Notes under the pieces: model-generated
Seen by the model: the letters and a program-made list of their open reading frames with translations, nothing else
Database searches by the model: none
Told to the model about the DNA's origin: nothing
Shown: positions 41,311-51,826 of the stretch, in pieces
How positions within the stretch are numbered: the stretch's first letter is position 1
Layout of the letters: every line of letters begins with the position of its first letter
Position numbers and translations under genes: made by a program
Origin: Fen-1362 sp049516395
Lineage (GTDB): Bacteria > Planctomycetota > Phycisphaerae > Sedimentisphaerales > Anaerobacaceae
NCBI GenBank assembly: GCA_049516395.1
Contig: JBEKTD010000004.1
Coordinates: 1 to 64,000 of the forward strand
Length of the DNA stretch: 64,000 nt
Direction: 5' to 3'

Positions 41311-41894
41311 TCGAATTTCTAAATGTCCCAAAGAGTGTAATCTTAAGAAGTAAAGAAGAGGGCTTCTATGTTAATTTAGGAAAACTGCAAACAAGGAAAA
41401 AATTTCTTTTATTTTTCATTTTAATTGTTGACACGCGTTATCAGTACTATTATACATACTTTTTAGTTTGGTAGTTTTGTTGATGAGGTTCCCTTGATTA
41501 TGTTGGTGTTCGGAATATTCAAGGTTCGAGCCAACAGGGGCTTGTTTATTATCGACTTTGAAGAAAGGTTCATTTTTGAGTGAGCTAATCTCCGGGGCGA
41601 ATCGAAAAGGTTTGACGGCATTTAGATTGTGCTAAAACTGGTGTGCTTGGTTGTCACTATCGAATGGGAATTTGGAGAGGTGCCCTGTAAATGGCGAAAC
41701 GCTGTAGAATGGAGTCGAGAGTGAGAGAACAGCGAGGCATAATGGAGTGGTTTTCGTGCGATGTAACCGCGCGGGGGGTAAAATCTGTTATAAATCTGAC
41801 TATCGAGGTATCTCCCTGTTCTGAATTTGTTTAGGATTTGCGTGAAAAATCCAAAAGTTTATATTTGGGTATATTTTTTTGAGAGGAAAAGATT
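41311..41894 (+). promoter_or_regulatory. Upstream region of the autotransporter gene
   Basis: 584 bp without a credible gene. A candidate promoter is TTGCGT (41838-41843), 16 bp, TATATT (41860-41865), about 30 bp before the start codon, with a second TATATT-like box just after. The ribosome-binding site AGAGGA is at about 41882-41887. No repeat or palindrome of note was found in the rest. Confidence 0.4.
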
Positions 41895-44800
41895 ATGATG
41901 AATGGAAGGGAAGGAAAAACGGTGAAGATGTCATATTGTGGGAGGCGATTTTGGATAGTAACAGCCATGCTGGCCTTTTGCCTGGCCCTATTCTGCTCCA
42001 ATGCCCTGGCATTGTACAACATCACTGCCACCGGCAGTTCAGATGTTTATGGTCTTTCCTCAGACAAGGATCTAATCCAGCCCGGCACTCAGTTTGGTAC
42101 TGTTACCGCCACAGCCGATAATGATTATGCTTATGGTCTCTACGACAGCAACAGCATTTGTTCTATCATAATCTACAACGGGATCATCCCCAGCGGTATT
42201 ATCAGCGGCACGACTCTGTCAGGGAACAATGCCGCTGGTATGTACAGCGATGGTTCTATCATGATTCTCCCGCTCTCCCCCGGCAGTAACTATATTAACG
42301 GCACGATTACCGCCACGGCTAACTATGGAAACAGGGCCTATGGCTTGTACGCCGATGGTGTGATCCTCGTCGGCGATATTGGTGGGACGATTGGCGCCAG
42401 GGCGGACTATAGCGGGGCCTATGGTTTATACAGCAGAGAAAGCGATGTAAACGTCGGCGCGATAAATGGGACGATTTACGCTAACGCGGGCGAATATGGT
42501 GCGCATGGCATGTATGCGTACAATAATTTAGCGATTAATGGTAATATTGGCAGTGATGCCAATATTAACGCCACGGCTGCATATAGCGGTGCTTATGGTT
42601 TATACGCCAAGCATGGTGATATAAGCGTCGCAGGCAATATTGATGGTACGATTACGGCCACGGCGACCACCGGTTCAGATGCCTATGGTCTATACGCCAA
42701 GCATGGCGATATAAACATAGTAGGCACTATTAATGGGACGATTACCGCTACGGCGACCACCGGTTCCAATGCCTATGGTTTGTACGCCAAGCATGGCGAT
42801 ATAAGCGTCGGCAATATTGATGGCATGATTACCGCCACGGCCGGGGGTAGCGGGGCCTATGGTTTGTACGCCGATGGCAATGTTACTACCGGTGCGATTA
42901 GTGGGACGATTACCGCCACGGCGACCACCGGTTCAGATGCCTATGGTTTGGCTGGCGACGTCAATGTCAACACCGGCGATATTACCGGGAAGATTACCGC
43001 CACGGCGACCACCGGTAAGGATGCCTATGGCATATATGCCGGCACGGATTTGACAGTGGGCAATATTGGCAACGACGCCAATATTTCCGCCCAGGCAGGG
43101 CATAACGGTGCCTACGGTTTGTACAGCGGAAACAACCTCTCCGTCGGCGATATTAATGGAGCGATTCACGCCACAGCCGGGCATAACGGTGCCTACGGTT
43201 TGTACAGTGATGATGGCTCAGTCACCACCGGTGCGATTAATGGCACAATCACTGCTGATGCGGGCTATCATGGTGCATATGGCATATATGCCTATGGGGC
43301 TTTAACGGTGAATGGCGCCATTGGCAACGATGCTGTTATCAGCACTACGGCCGGCGATGACTATAGCGGAGCCCATGCTTTGTATAGCGAGTACGGCGAT
43401 ATTATAATCAACGGCGATGTTAATGGGACGATTACCGCCACAGCCGGTGCAAATGCCAATGGTTTGGAAAGCTCCAGCGGTTCGATAAACATTAACGGCG
43501 CGATTAACGGCACAATTACCGCCACGGCGACCACCGGTTCAGGTGCTTATGGTTTGTACGCTGATGGCAATATCAACACCGGCGCGGTTACCGGCACGAT
43601 TACCGCCACGGCGACCACCGGTTCAGATGCCTATGGTTTGTACGCTGGTGGCAATATAAACGTCGGCGATATTAACGGCACGATTACCGCCACGGCTGGA
43701 ACTGATAGGGCATTTGGTTTGTACAGCGATGGTTCGATAACCACCGGTGTAATTAATGGCACAATCACCGCTAATGCCGATGGTATTGCGATTTTAGGCG
43801 GCGCCTATGGTTTGTACGCTGATGGCAATATCAACACCGGCGCGATAAATGGGACGATTACCGCTACGACCGGGGACCACGATGCCTATGGCATGTATGC
43901 CGGCAATAATTTGACAGTGGGTGATATTAGCAGCTCTGCCGATGTTAACGCTGTGGCCGGGACAAATTGGGCTTATGGTTTGTACAGCGACGGCGATATG
44001 ACCATTGGTAATATTAATGGGACGATTACCGCCACGGCGACCGACGGGAATAATGCCTCTGGTCTGTATAGCGACGGCGATATGATCGTTGGTAATATTA
44101 ATGGTACAATTACCGCAACGGCCGGGATATATGATGCCGAAGGTCTGTATAGCTACGGCGATATGACTATTGGTGATATTAATGGGGCGATTACCGCCAC
44201 GGCCGGGACAAACTGGGCCTCTGGTCTGTATAGCGACGGCAATATGACCACTGGTAATATTAAGACCACTGGTAATATTAATGGGACTATTACCGCCACG
44301 GCGACCGACGGGAATTTTGCCTATGGTCTGTATAGTGACAGCGGTATGATTGTTGGCAATATTGGCAACAACGCTACGATTACCGCCACGGCCGGGATAA
44401 ATGATGCCATTGGTCTGTATAGTTTCGGCAATATGACCATAAGTGATATTAATGGGACGATTTCCGCCACGGCGGGTAATTCAGATGCTTATGGTTTGTA
44501 TAGCTATGGCAATATGACCATTGGTAATATTAATGGTACGATTACAGCCACGGCGACCACCGGCGACAGGGCCTATGGTTTGTACGCCGATGGCAATCTC
44601 ACTACTGGAGCGATTAACGGTAATATTACCGCCACAGCGACCGGTGGCTCTTACGCCGTTGGTTTGTACAGTTCGAACGGCTCAATATACACCGGCGCAA
44701 TTAGCGGAGACATTAACGCCACGGCTGGAGTGGACCATGCTTATGGTCTGTACAGCGCGGGCGGCGATATCAAAACTGGCGATATTACCGGGAAGATTAC

Positions 44801-47800
44801 CGCCACGGCCTTGGATGCCGGAGCCGTTGGTTTATACGCTACGAACGGCTCGATAGAAACCGGCGCTATTACCGGCACGATTACCGCTACGACCAACTAC
44901 TGTGCATATGGCCTGTGGTCCAGTGGGGATATGAACGTTGACAGTATTGGCGGCACCGGCACTATTACCGCAACGGCCCAGTCACTTGATGCCATTGGTT
45001 TGTACAGCGGTGGTGTGCTCACCATTGGCGAGATTGATGGAACGATTACCGCAGATGTGAACGGCGGTAGCACTTCCCTTGGTGCCTATGGTTTGAAAGC
45101 AGCTGACTCTATAAACACCGGTGCGATTAACGGCACGATTACCGCAATTAATGGTGGTTCAGGTGAAGGGGCCTATGGATTGTACGCCGATAGCAATATT
45201 ACTACCGGTGCGATTAATGGCACGATTACCGCTACGGCGGGTGCTAAGGATGCCTATGGTTTGTATGCTGGCAATCTTTTGACGGTTGCCAGTATTGGCA
45301 GCGATGCCCGTATTACAGCCACAGCCGGCACAAACGGGGCCTATGGTTTGTATAGCGATGGCAATGTTATTACCGGGACGATTAACGGCACGATTGATGC
45401 CACGGCGAACCATTATGGTGCGTATGGCATATATGCTCATGATGATTTAACGGTAAAGGGTGATATTGGCGGCCCCGACGATATTAACGTTGTGGCTGGT
45501 TATAGCGGTGCCTATGGTTTGTATAGCAAGCGTGGTGATATAAACGTAGTCGGCGCTATTAACGGTACGATTACCGCCACGGCTGGGCAAAACGGGGCTT
45601 ATGGTTTATACGCCAAGCATGGCGATATATACATCGGTGCGATTAATGGGACGATAGATGCCAACGCGACGACCGGTAACAATGCCTATGGCTTATACAG
45701 TAAGCATGGTTCAATCACCACCGGTGCGATTAGTGGAGACATTACAGCCACAGCCGGGCAGAATAATGCTGTTGCTTTGGGCAGTGGCGGCAGTAGCGGC
45801 ACACTTACGACCGGCGCAATTAGCGGAACCATCAGCGCCCACGCCGGCGGCGATTACGCGTATGGCATTTTGTCATACGATCCTATGAATGTTACCATTG
45901 ATGGCGGCTATGTCGGTGCCACTGTCGGCGAAACGGGAACGCATGTTGCTGCTATTCAGTCGGGAAGACTGTCAGGCGGTAGCCTGGAAGTACAAAACGC
46001 TGATGACATAGTTAATATAGCCGCTGGCTCCGTGATCGATGCAAATATTGACCTTGGCATGAATGGTACAGACCATGACGTTCTCACGCTGTATGGCAAC
46101 TCTTGGAATAGCACTGTTCTCAACTATGATATCAACAACGTCGAGGATATAAACATTACAGGCGGAGTATGGCATGTCAACGGCAACATTATCAACAATG
46201 CCAATGGCACCAAGGTTTACGACGCAGGTGTCCTTAAAGGTACCGGCAATCTGGGCAATTTGTTTATAATGGATGGCGGCACCCTTAACCCCGGCAACAG
46301 TATCGGGACGATACACGTTAATAATTTGACGTTCAGTTCGGGCAGTACTTACCAGGTTGAGATAGATAATAGTGATAATGCCGATAAGGTTGATGTCTCC
46401 GGTATGGCTACGCTGGAGGAGGGTAGCAAGATAAGCGTTGTCGTTCTTGATGATTATGGACGTATTCGCACTCCGCATGAGTTCTTCGCGACTATTATTG
46501 ATGCTCCTGCTCAGGGAGAAGGAGACCCCTGCTTAATCGGCGAGTTTGATACGCCAGTTATCGGCGGGAACTTATTCTTGAAGCTTACAGCTGACTACGA
46601 TTATTCAAATGGAGATGTTATTCTGGACGTTGACAGGCTGAGCTATGCATACTACGCCAGGACAGGTAATGAGCGCTCTATCGGTCATGCGTTTGACCAC
46701 ATAGTTGCTCACGGCAGAGATACAGGCGATATGAACACGGTTCTTTCTGCGATTGAGAACCTGCCTGACGGCAAGGCGGCCAATAAGGCCTACGACCAGA
46801 TGATGCCGCAGGATGTTCTCGGCCTGCCGGAAGTAGTAAGAAATATGATGAATCAGTTCAGTGAAGGCGTGTTTGACCATATCGGTTCCGTTCACAACAG
46901 CAGGCAATATGCGATGATGGGTGACAGCAGTAACCTCATGGCCAGCGCGAGCGATTCACCGGCAGCGACTCCTCAGGTTGACAAATGGATGCCATATGCC
47001 AAAGGATTCGGGACATGGGGCACCCATACCGGGGAAAGCGACATTTCCGGCTATAACTACAGTACCTATGGAATGATGGGCGGTTTGGATAAGATGATAT
47101 CTGATAGTACTCTTCTTGGTTTCAGCATGGGCGGCGCCGCAACAAATGTTGACTACAAACAGGATAGTACGAATGCAGATATTAGTTCCATGCTTGTTTC
47201 GCTGTATGGGTCGTATTTCCAGGATAACTGGCATGTTGGCCTGAGCTTAGGGTACAGCCATAACTGGTATGACGCAAAAAGAAGTATTAATTTTGACTCC
47301 ATTAACCGTGAGGCCAAATCAAGCTATCAAGGCAATGCGTATAACATCGCAACAGAATTTGGCAATAACTTTGGCGGCACGTCAATGCTCCTGGAACCGG
47401 TTGTTGGCCTTGGGTACACAGCAGTTCAGCAGGGCAGCTATAGGGAGAAAGGAGCAAATTCTCTGGATTTGCGTGTCGATTCCGAGACGACGGACGGCAT
47501 TTACAGCAAACTTGGACTTAGGTGGGCCAAGGAATTCCGTTCCGAGCAGAATCCGGATATGGTATTTGTTCCAAAGGCAAATGTGTTCTGGATTCATGAT
47601 TTTGCGGATGGCGCGACGTTTGACAGCGAGTTTGTTAACGGCGGCAGTTTCACAACAAAAAGCATGGACCCCGTTCGTGACTCGTATAATCTTGGCGCAG
47701 GGTTGAATGTCTTCTTAAGTAAGAGCACGCGGTTGTTTATCGATTACGGCTGGCAGGGGTCAAGCTCGCTCGATTCCAGCACATTACAAGCAGGAGCACA

Positions 47801-47813
47801 GTGGTCATTTTGA
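41895..47813 (+). CDS. Giant repeat autotransporter (type Va-like) protein
   Basis: A 1972-residue protein. The signal peptide lies in WIVTAMLAFCLALFCSNALA. The passenger (about residues 55-1350) is about 43 tandem units of about 30 residues with core G-x-I-T-A-T-A and A-Y-G-L-Y-x-x-G, for example NGTITATATTGSDAYGLYAD, probably a beta-helix. Residues about 1360-1520 form a non-repeat part with a passenger-associated pattern (GVLKGTGNLGNLFIMDGGTL, NPGNSIGTIHVNNLTF). From about 1695 to the end is the translocator barrel (WMPYAKGFGTWGTHTGESDI, LGLRWAKEF, final AGAQWSF ending in Phe). It should be displayed at or released from the cell surface, likely as an adhesin; that role is inferred. It stands alone, with a terminator after it. 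Autotransporters of this size are unusual outside Proteobacteria and Chlamydiae. Confidence 0.9.
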   Translation: MMNGREGKTVKMSYCGRRFWIVTAMLAFCLALFCSNALALYNITATGSSDVYGLSSDKDLIQPGTQFGTVTATADNDYAYGLYDSNSICSIIIYNGIIPSGIISGTTLSGNNAAGMYSDGSIMILPLSPGSNYINGTITATANYGNRAYGLYADGVILVGDIGGTIGARADYSGAYGLYSRESDVNVGAINGTIYANAGEYGAHGMYAYNNLAINGNIGSDANINATAAYSGAYGLYAKHGDISVAGNIDGTITATATTGSDAYGLYAKHGDINIVGTINGTITATATTGSNAYGLYAKHGDISVGNIDGMITATAGGSGAYGLYADGNVTTGAISGTITATATTGSDAYGLAGDVNVNTGDITGKITATATTGKDAYGIYAGTDLTVGNIGNDANISAQAGHNGAYGLYSGNNLSVGDINGAIHATAGHNGAYGLYSDDGSVTTGAINGTITADAGYHGAYGIYAYGALTVNGAIGNDAVISTTAGDDYSGAHALYSEYGDIIINGDVNGTITATAGANANGLESSSGSININGAINGTITATATTGSGAYGLYADGNINTGAVTGTITATATTGSDAYGLYAGGNINVGDINGTITATAGTDRAFGLYSDGSITTGVINGTITANADGIAILGGAYGLYADGNINTGAINGTITATTGDHDAYGMYAGNNLTVGDISSSADVNAVAGTNWAYGLYSDGDMTIGNINGTITATATDGNNASGLYSDGDMIVGNINGTITATAGIYDAEGLYSYGDMTIGDINGAITATAGTNWASGLYSDGNMTTGNIKTTGNINGTITATATDGNFAYGLYSDSGMIVGNIGNNATITATAGINDAIGLYSFGNMTISDINGTISATAGNSDAYGLYSYGNMTIGNINGTITATATTGDRAYGLYADGNLTTGAINGNITATATGGSYAVGLYSSNGSIYTGAISGDINATAGVDHAYGLYSAGGDIKTGDITGKITATALDAGAVGLYATNGSIETGAITGTITATTNYCAYGLWSSGDMNVDSIGGTGTITATAQSLDAIGLYSGGVLTIGEIDGTITADVNGGSTSLGAYGLKAADSINTGAINGTITAINGGSGEGAYGLYADSNITTGAINGTITATAGAKDAYGLYAGNLLTVASIGSDARITATAGTNGAYGLYSDGNVITGTINGTIDATANHYGAYGIYAHDDLTVKGDIGGPDDINVVAGYSGAYGLYSKRGDINVVGAINGTITATAGQNGAYGLYAKHGDIYIGAINGTIDANATTGNNAYGLYSKHGSITTGAISGDITATAGQNNAVALGSGGSSGTLTTGAISGTISAHAGGDYAYGILSYDPMNVTIDGGYVGATVGETGTHVAAIQSGRLSGGSLEVQNADDIVNIAAGSVIDANIDLGMNGTDHDVLTLYGNSWNSTVLNYDINNVEDINITGGVWHVNGNIINNANGTKVYDAGVLKGTGNLGNLFIMDGGTLNPGNSIGTIHVNNLTFSSGSTYQVEIDNSDNADKVDVSGMATLEEGSKISVVVLDDYGRIRTPHEFFATIIDAPAQGEGDPCLIGEFDTPVIGGNLFLKLTADYDYSNGDVILDVDRLSYAYYARTGNERSIGHAFDHIVAHGRDTGDMNTVLSAIENLPDGKAANKAYDQMMPQDVLGLPEVVRNMMNQFSEGVFDHIGSVHNSRQYAMMGDSSNLMASASDSPAATPQVDKWMPYAKGFGTWGTHTGESDISGYNYSTYGMMGGLDKMISDSTLLGFSMGGAATNVDYKQDSTNADISSMLVSLYGSYFQDNWHVGLSLGYSHNWYDAKRSINFDSINREAKSSYQGNAYNIATEFGNNFGGTSMLLEPVVGLGYTAVQQGSYREKGANSLDLRVDSETTDGIYSKLGLRWAKEFRSEQNPDMVFVPKANVFWIHDFADGATFDSEFVNGGSFTTKSMDPVRDSYNLGAGLNVFLSKSTRLFIDYGWQGSSSLDSSTLQAGAQWSF
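42290..45900 (+). repeat. Coding repeat array in the autotransporter passenger
   Basis: About 43 units of roughly 60-100 bp share strings such as GGGACGATTACCGCCACGGC and GCCTATGGTTTGTACGCC. Units vary in length between the two halves (0-10 extra codons), and some neighbours are nearly identical at the DNA level (42590-42810; 43490-43680). The array could readily expand or contract by recombination. Confidence 0.85.
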
Positions 47814-47877
47814 TGTGACAAGCTGATGATATGGGATTGCATTGCTGCGGCATGTTATCCTGTTGAACAGAAGTAAC

Positions 47878-47913
47878 CGGGGCCTGCACGCCTGATTGGG
47901 TGTGCAGGCCCCG
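47878..47913 (+). terminator. Terminator-like hairpin after the autotransporter
   Basis: CGGGGCCTGCAC (47878-47889) pairs perfectly with GTGCAGGCCCCG (47902-47913) over 12 bp with a 12-base loop, 64 bp beyond the stop. Only AAAATTATAT follows, so the T run is poor on the plus strand. Confidence 0.6.
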
Positions 47914-48027
47914 AAAATTATATAGCCATATTAACCCAAAATCGTACCAACCATTATTTATTGTCTTTTCTGCTGTCTTCGCTTAATATGTGGTGATATA
48001 GACCTGTCTCAGAAAGGGTATGATGAT

Positions 48028-49035
48028 ATGAAGAAAGCTTTAGTTACAGGTATTACCGGCCAGGATGGCTCTTATATCACCGAGCTTCTCCTTAAAAAGG
48101 GCTACGAGGTCTGGGGTATCATCCGAAGAAGTTCGTCATTCCACACGGGCAGAATCGACCATTTGTATAAAGACCCCCACGAAAAACCAAACCTTCGCCT
48201 TGTTTACGGAGACCTTACCGATGGCGGCAACCTTTTCACTATTGTCAATGAGCTTCAGCCCGACGAAATTTATAACCTCGGCGCACAAAGCCATGTCAAG
48301 GTAAGCTTTGAAACGCCGGTTTACACTGTCAATACGGATGCTCTCGGGACACTCCGCCTTCTCGAAGCATTGCGTTTGATGAAAAATCCTCCCAGGTTCT
48401 ACCAGGCGTCCAGCAGCGAAATGTATGGCAAGGTAGTCGAAACCCCACAAAGCGAGAAAACTCCCTTTTACCCCAGAAGTCCTTACGGTTGTGCCAAGGT
48501 ATATAGTTTCTGGCAGACGGTCAACTACCGCGAAGCTTATGGCCTTTTCGCCTGCAACGGCGTTCTCTTCAATCACGAATCACCTCGTCGCGGCGAGACG
48601 TTTGTCACTCGCAAAATCACCCGTGCCGCTACCCGCATAAAACTCGGCCTTCAGGACAAGCTTTACCTCGGCAATCTCGACGCGAAACGCGACTGGGGCT
48701 ATGCGGGAGATTACGTCGAGGCGATGTGGCTTATCCTCCAGCAGGATAAACCCGATGATTTCGTCATCGCTACTGGTGAAACCCATTCTGTCCGCGAGTT
48801 CGTCGAAGAGGTCTTCGGCTGTCTCGATATGGACTGGCATAAATACGTCGAGATTGACCCCGCGTATTTCAGGCCTGCCGAAGTGGACATGCTTCAGGGC
48901 GATGCGACAAAAGCAGCAAAAGTCCTCGGCTGGAAACCAAGGGTCTCTTTCAAAGAGCTTGCTAAAATGATGACCGAGGCCGATTTGAGAATTGCCAGGC
49001 AGGAAAAAATCATCGCGGAGCACGATGGAAAATAA
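48028..49035 (+). CDS. gmd: GDP-mannose 4,6-dehydratase
   Basis: A 335-residue extended short-chain dehydrogenase. NADP-binding motif in ALVTGITGQDGSYITELLLK, then GIIRRSSSFHTGRIDHLY (the Gmd RR loop), DLTDGGNLF, catalytic residues in YQASSSEMYGKV and YGCAKVYSF (Tyr-x3-Lys), and NHESPRRGETFVTRKITRA, a Gmd signature. It converts GDP-mannose to GDP-4-keto-6-deoxymannose, the first step to GDP-L-fucose. The next gene starts on its stop codon and encodes the second enzyme. The usual SPYAVAKLY is SPYGCAKVY here, with the catalytic Tyr and Lys intact. Confidence 0.96.
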   Translation: MKKALVTGITGQDGSYITELLLKKGYEVWGIIRRSSSFHTGRIDHLYKDPHEKPNLRLVYGDLTDGGNLFTIVNELQPDEIYNLGAQSHVKVSFETPVYTVNTDALGTLRLLEALRLMKNPPRFYQASSSEMYGKVVETPQSEKTPFYPRSPYGCAKVYSFWQTVNYREAYGLFACNGVLFNHESPRRGETFVTRKITRAATRIKLGLQDKLYLGNLDAKRDWGYAGDYVEAMWLILQQDKPDDFVIATGETHSVREFVEEVFGCLDMDWHKYVEIDPAYFRPAEVDMLQGDATKAAKVLGWKPRVSFKELAKMMTEADLRIARQEKIIAEHDGK

Positions 49036-49988
49036 TGAGCGAATTCTTCAAAAACAAACGAATTGTTATTACTGGCGGCGCCGGGTTTCTTGGTAGTTAT
49101 ATCATTGAAGGTCTGCAGAAACGCGGCTGCAAAAATATCCTGATTCCCAAAATAGAGGACTATAATTTCGTCAATCTCCCGGATGTTATCCGGATGTATG
49201 ATGATATGAAACCCGATATCGTAATCCACCTTGCCGCGGTAGTAGGGGGTATCGGCGTCAATCGTCAGCACCCCGGGAAATTCTTCTACGAAAACCTTAT
49301 GATGGGCGTCCAGCTCATCGACCAGGCACGCCTTCGCAAAATCGAAAAATTCGTCGCCATCGGCACCGTTTGCTCGTATCCCAAATTTACCCCCGTTCCG
49401 TTTAAAGAAGACGATATCTGGAATGGCTACCCCGAAGAAACAAACGCTCCTTATGGCCTGGCCAAGAAAATGCTCCTCGTTCAGTCCCAGTCCTATCGTG
49501 CAGAATATGGTTTCAACAGCATATTTCTTGTTCCCGTCAATCTCTATGGCCCGCGGGACAATTTCAACCCTGCCAGTTCCCATGTTATTCCGGCTCTTAT
49601 AAAGAAATGCGTTGATGCCATCGATGCGGGCGATGACCATATCGTCTGCTGGGGAACCGGAAAGGCCTCGCGTGAGTTCATTTACGTGAGCGATGCTGCG
49701 GAAGGTATTTTGCTTGCCGCTGAACGCTACAACGGCCCCGAACCCGTCAATATCGGTGCCGGTTTCGAAATAACAATCAAAGACCTTACCGAAAAAATTG
49801 TAAAACTAACCGGCTTCAAAGGCCAAATCCGCTGGGATTCCTCGAAACCGGATGGCCAGCCGCGACGCCGGCTCGACGTCTCGCGTGCCAAAAACCTTTT
49901 CGGCTTCGAGGCCCAAATGACTTTCGACGAAGGCCTCAAAAGAATCATCGACTGGTTCCGCGAAAACCGGCATCGCACGTGTTCTTAA
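49035..49988 (+). CDS. fcl: GDP-L-fucose synthase
   Basis: A 317-residue SDR-family epimerase/reductase. NADP motif in RIVITGGAGFLGSYIIEGLQ, family pattern DIVIHLAAVVGGIGVNRQHP, FVAIGTVCSYPKFTPVPFKE, and the catalytic Tyr-x3-Lys in NAPYGLAKKMLLVQSQSYR, with NLYGPRDNFNP. It makes GDP-L-fucose from GDP-4-keto-6-deoxymannose. Its ATG overlaps the gmd stop by one base, so the pair is coupled. Fucose may go into surface polysaccharide or glycoprotein; no glycosyltransferase is encoded near by. Confidence 0.96.
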   Translation: MSEFFKNKRIVITGGAGFLGSYIIEGLQKRGCKNILIPKIEDYNFVNLPDVIRMYDDMKPDIVIHLAAVVGGIGVNRQHPGKFFYENLMMGVQLIDQARLRKIEKFVAIGTVCSYPKFTPVPFKEDDIWNGYPEETNAPYGLAKKMLLVQSQSYRAEYGFNSIFLVPVNLYGPRDNFNPASSHVIPALIKKCVDAIDAGDDHIVCWGTGKASREFIYVSDAAEGILLAAERYNGPEPVNIGAGFEITIKDLTEKIVKLTGFKGQIRWDSSKPDGQPRRRLDVSRAKNLFGFEAQMTFDEGLKRIIDWFRENRHRTCS

Positions 49989-50115
49989 TAAACGCCAATT
50001 ACACCAAAAGGCCTACCCTGGATTTTGCTTGGTTTTAGGCCTGTTTGACGATATAATATATGGGCAGCGAAAATGGGTTGCACCCATATTTAACCGTATT
50101 GATGAGGGTTTAACG

Positions 50116-50739
50116 ATGAGAGGTTTGGTAATCGGCGTTTTGGCTCTTGCGATGTTTGGCGTTTGTTGGGCGGCGCCGACCCCGGCTGTTGTCCAGAAAC
50201 CCGGCGACTGGACGCTCGATGTCCGTTTTGAAAACCCCCAGCAAATTACCCTTGAGGGCTCTGTCCCACAGCGTTACTGGTACACAATTCTTACCCTTAC
50301 CAATAAGTCAGGTAAAGACGTCGATTTTTATCCCGCCGCCGAGCTTGTTACTGATACCCTTCAGGTTGTTCCTGCCATAAAGGGAACGTCCGCCGTTCTC
50401 TTTGATAAAATTAAAACTCGCCACCAGGGCAAATACCAGTTCCTTCAGCTTATGGAAAACGCCGGCAATAAAATCCTCCAGGGCCAGGACAACACCGTTG
50501 ACGTCGCAATCTGCTGGCCTGATTTTGACCCCAATGCCAAGACCGTTAATATATTCATTACGGGCCTCAGCAACGAAACTGTCGCTCTTGACCATCCCAC
50601 CGACAAGGACAAGGATGGCAATCCTGTAAAAGTTTACCTCCGCAAAACCCTTGGGCTGAACTACTCAATCGCCGGCGACCCCAAATTCCGTCCCGACCAG
50701 AAGCTCAAATTCGAAAACAAAACCTGGGTAATGCGCTGA
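50116..50739 (+). CDS. Hypothetical secreted protein
   Basis: A 207-residue protein from the ATG at 50116 (GAGGG upstream, followed by a signal peptide, RGLVIGVLALAMFGVCWAAP); a longer frame to 50029 is less likely. The mature part has an Ig-like strand pattern near WYTILTLTNKSGKDVDFYPA and AETGNIVDVA-like KILQGQDNTVDVAICWPDFD, and ends RKTLGLNYSIAGDP..LKFENKTWVMR. This last pattern recalls secreted proteins of unknown function in planctomycete-type genomes, but I name no family. It faces away from the next gene. Confidence 0.65.
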   Translation: MRGLVIGVLALAMFGVCWAAPTPAVVQKPGDWTLDVRFENPQQITLEGSVPQRYWYTILTLTNKSGKDVDFYPAAELVTDTLQVVPAIKGTSAVLFDKIKTRHQGKYQFLQLMENAGNKILQGQDNTVDVAICWPDFDPNAKTVNIFITGLSNETVALDHPTDKDKDGNPVKVYLRKTLGLNYSIAGDPKFRPDQKLKFENKTWVMR

Positions 50740-50796
50740 TTTGGCTGACCGCCTGTCCGCCGATTTCTCGAGGGGTTCGCCTGGAGATTAGGTTTT

Positions 50797-51600
50797 TTAT
50801 TCCTGCTGGGGATTTGCCGCCTTCTGCATCAGCTCGTGAACCCACTCCTCGAAAAACACCGGGTACAGGTTCATCTTTTCGCTTCCCAGTTGTGCCCCGT
50901 TTTTGGATAAAAGTCCGCGCAGAAGGTCTTTGTGCCGGGGGAATTGTTCGCTGATACGTTTCAGATATAAAGCAGCGAGAGTTTTAAGCCGCTGTTTTTT
51001 AACCGCTTCATTTTGCTCGTTGGCTCTGAAGAACCGCCTTACCGAATCAACTGTTACGCCTGCCTCGGGGAAATAAGACGCCAGTCGTTGAGGCGGCTTG
51101 CTCGGCAGCATAAACTCTTCATCTATAGATGATTCCGTCTCTTCCGGCTCATAATGAATGAACGGGTCAAAGAAAAATACCGCCGGATTATAATCCACCC
51201 TCAGACGGGCAAGATAAGGCACAAAAACATCCGGCGATTTCCCCGGCTGGAATAAATTCAAAGGCCCATCCCCGATAAGCACCGTAAAACAGAACCGATT
51301 CAAATCTTTGCGGTTGTACCCGGCAATTTTGTTGTATGCCTGCTGAATCTTGGGCATCGTCGCTCTCCGCACGTCCATTATCAGCATACGCGCGTAAACC
51401 GTCCGGTCAACTATCGCCTCTATTTCTTCGAGCCGATGCTTCCAATCTGCTTGCTTGGGAACAACTAATTCGTAGAATCTCGTCTTGCTATCGTTATGCA
51501 GCCGGTCGTAAATGTCCCAGCCCAGGACCCTGTCCAAAGTCAGGATATGAATCCTTGGTTCTCGCTGCTGATAGCTCAATACATCGAATTCTTCGCCCAT
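50797..51600 (-). CDS. Hypothetical cytoplasmic protein
   Basis: A 267-residue protein without signal peptide or membrane helices. It starts GEEFDVLSYQQREPRIHILT and holds a mixed alpha/beta first half (VYARMLIMDVRRATMPKIQ, FCFTVLIGDGPLN) and a Lys/Arg-rich helical second half (VKKQRLKTLAALYLKRISEQ). I do not recognise the family. It is convergent with the preceding secreted-protein gene (58 bp between stops) and divergent from the hydrolase gene at 51827. Confidence 0.7.
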   Translation of the reverse strand: MGEEFDVLSYQQREPRIHILTLDRVLGWDIYDRLHNDSKTRFYELVVPKQADWKHRLEEIEAIVDRTVYARMLIMDVRRATMPKIQQAYNKIAGYNRKDLNRFCFTVLIGDGPLNLFQPGKSPDVFVPYLARLRVDYNPAVFFFDPFIHYEPEETESSIDEEFMLPSKPPQRLASYFPEAGVTVDSVRRFFRANEQNEAVKKQRLKTLAALYLKRISEQFPRHKDLLRGLLSKNGAQLGSEKMNLYPVFFEEWVHELMQKAANPQQE

Positions 51601-51826
51601 TTTTCGGCCGTTTCCTCAAACGGATAAATCCCGCTGTCTGATGGTTTGCCCCCGGGTTACAACTTCTTTATTATACTCAATTTATCCCTTAATTGCAAGC
51701 TGTTCTCGCCTGTTTTGAAGGCGGCTAAAGGCCTTTAATTAGATTTGACGCAGGGAGCGTATTGAGGTATTTTGCTCGTAATATCGAGGGGCTTTGATTG
51801 AGAAAAATATTTTTAAGGAGATTGTT

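Noticed and set aside
42933..45440. Antisense open frames within the autotransporter repeats
   Set aside because: They arise from the codon bias of the repeats (stop-poor antisense) and have no start signals or independent features.
42290..45900. Regular short repeats as a CRISPR array
   Set aside because: They are in one long reading frame, vary in length and sequence, and code for a repeat protein with signal peptide and barrel.
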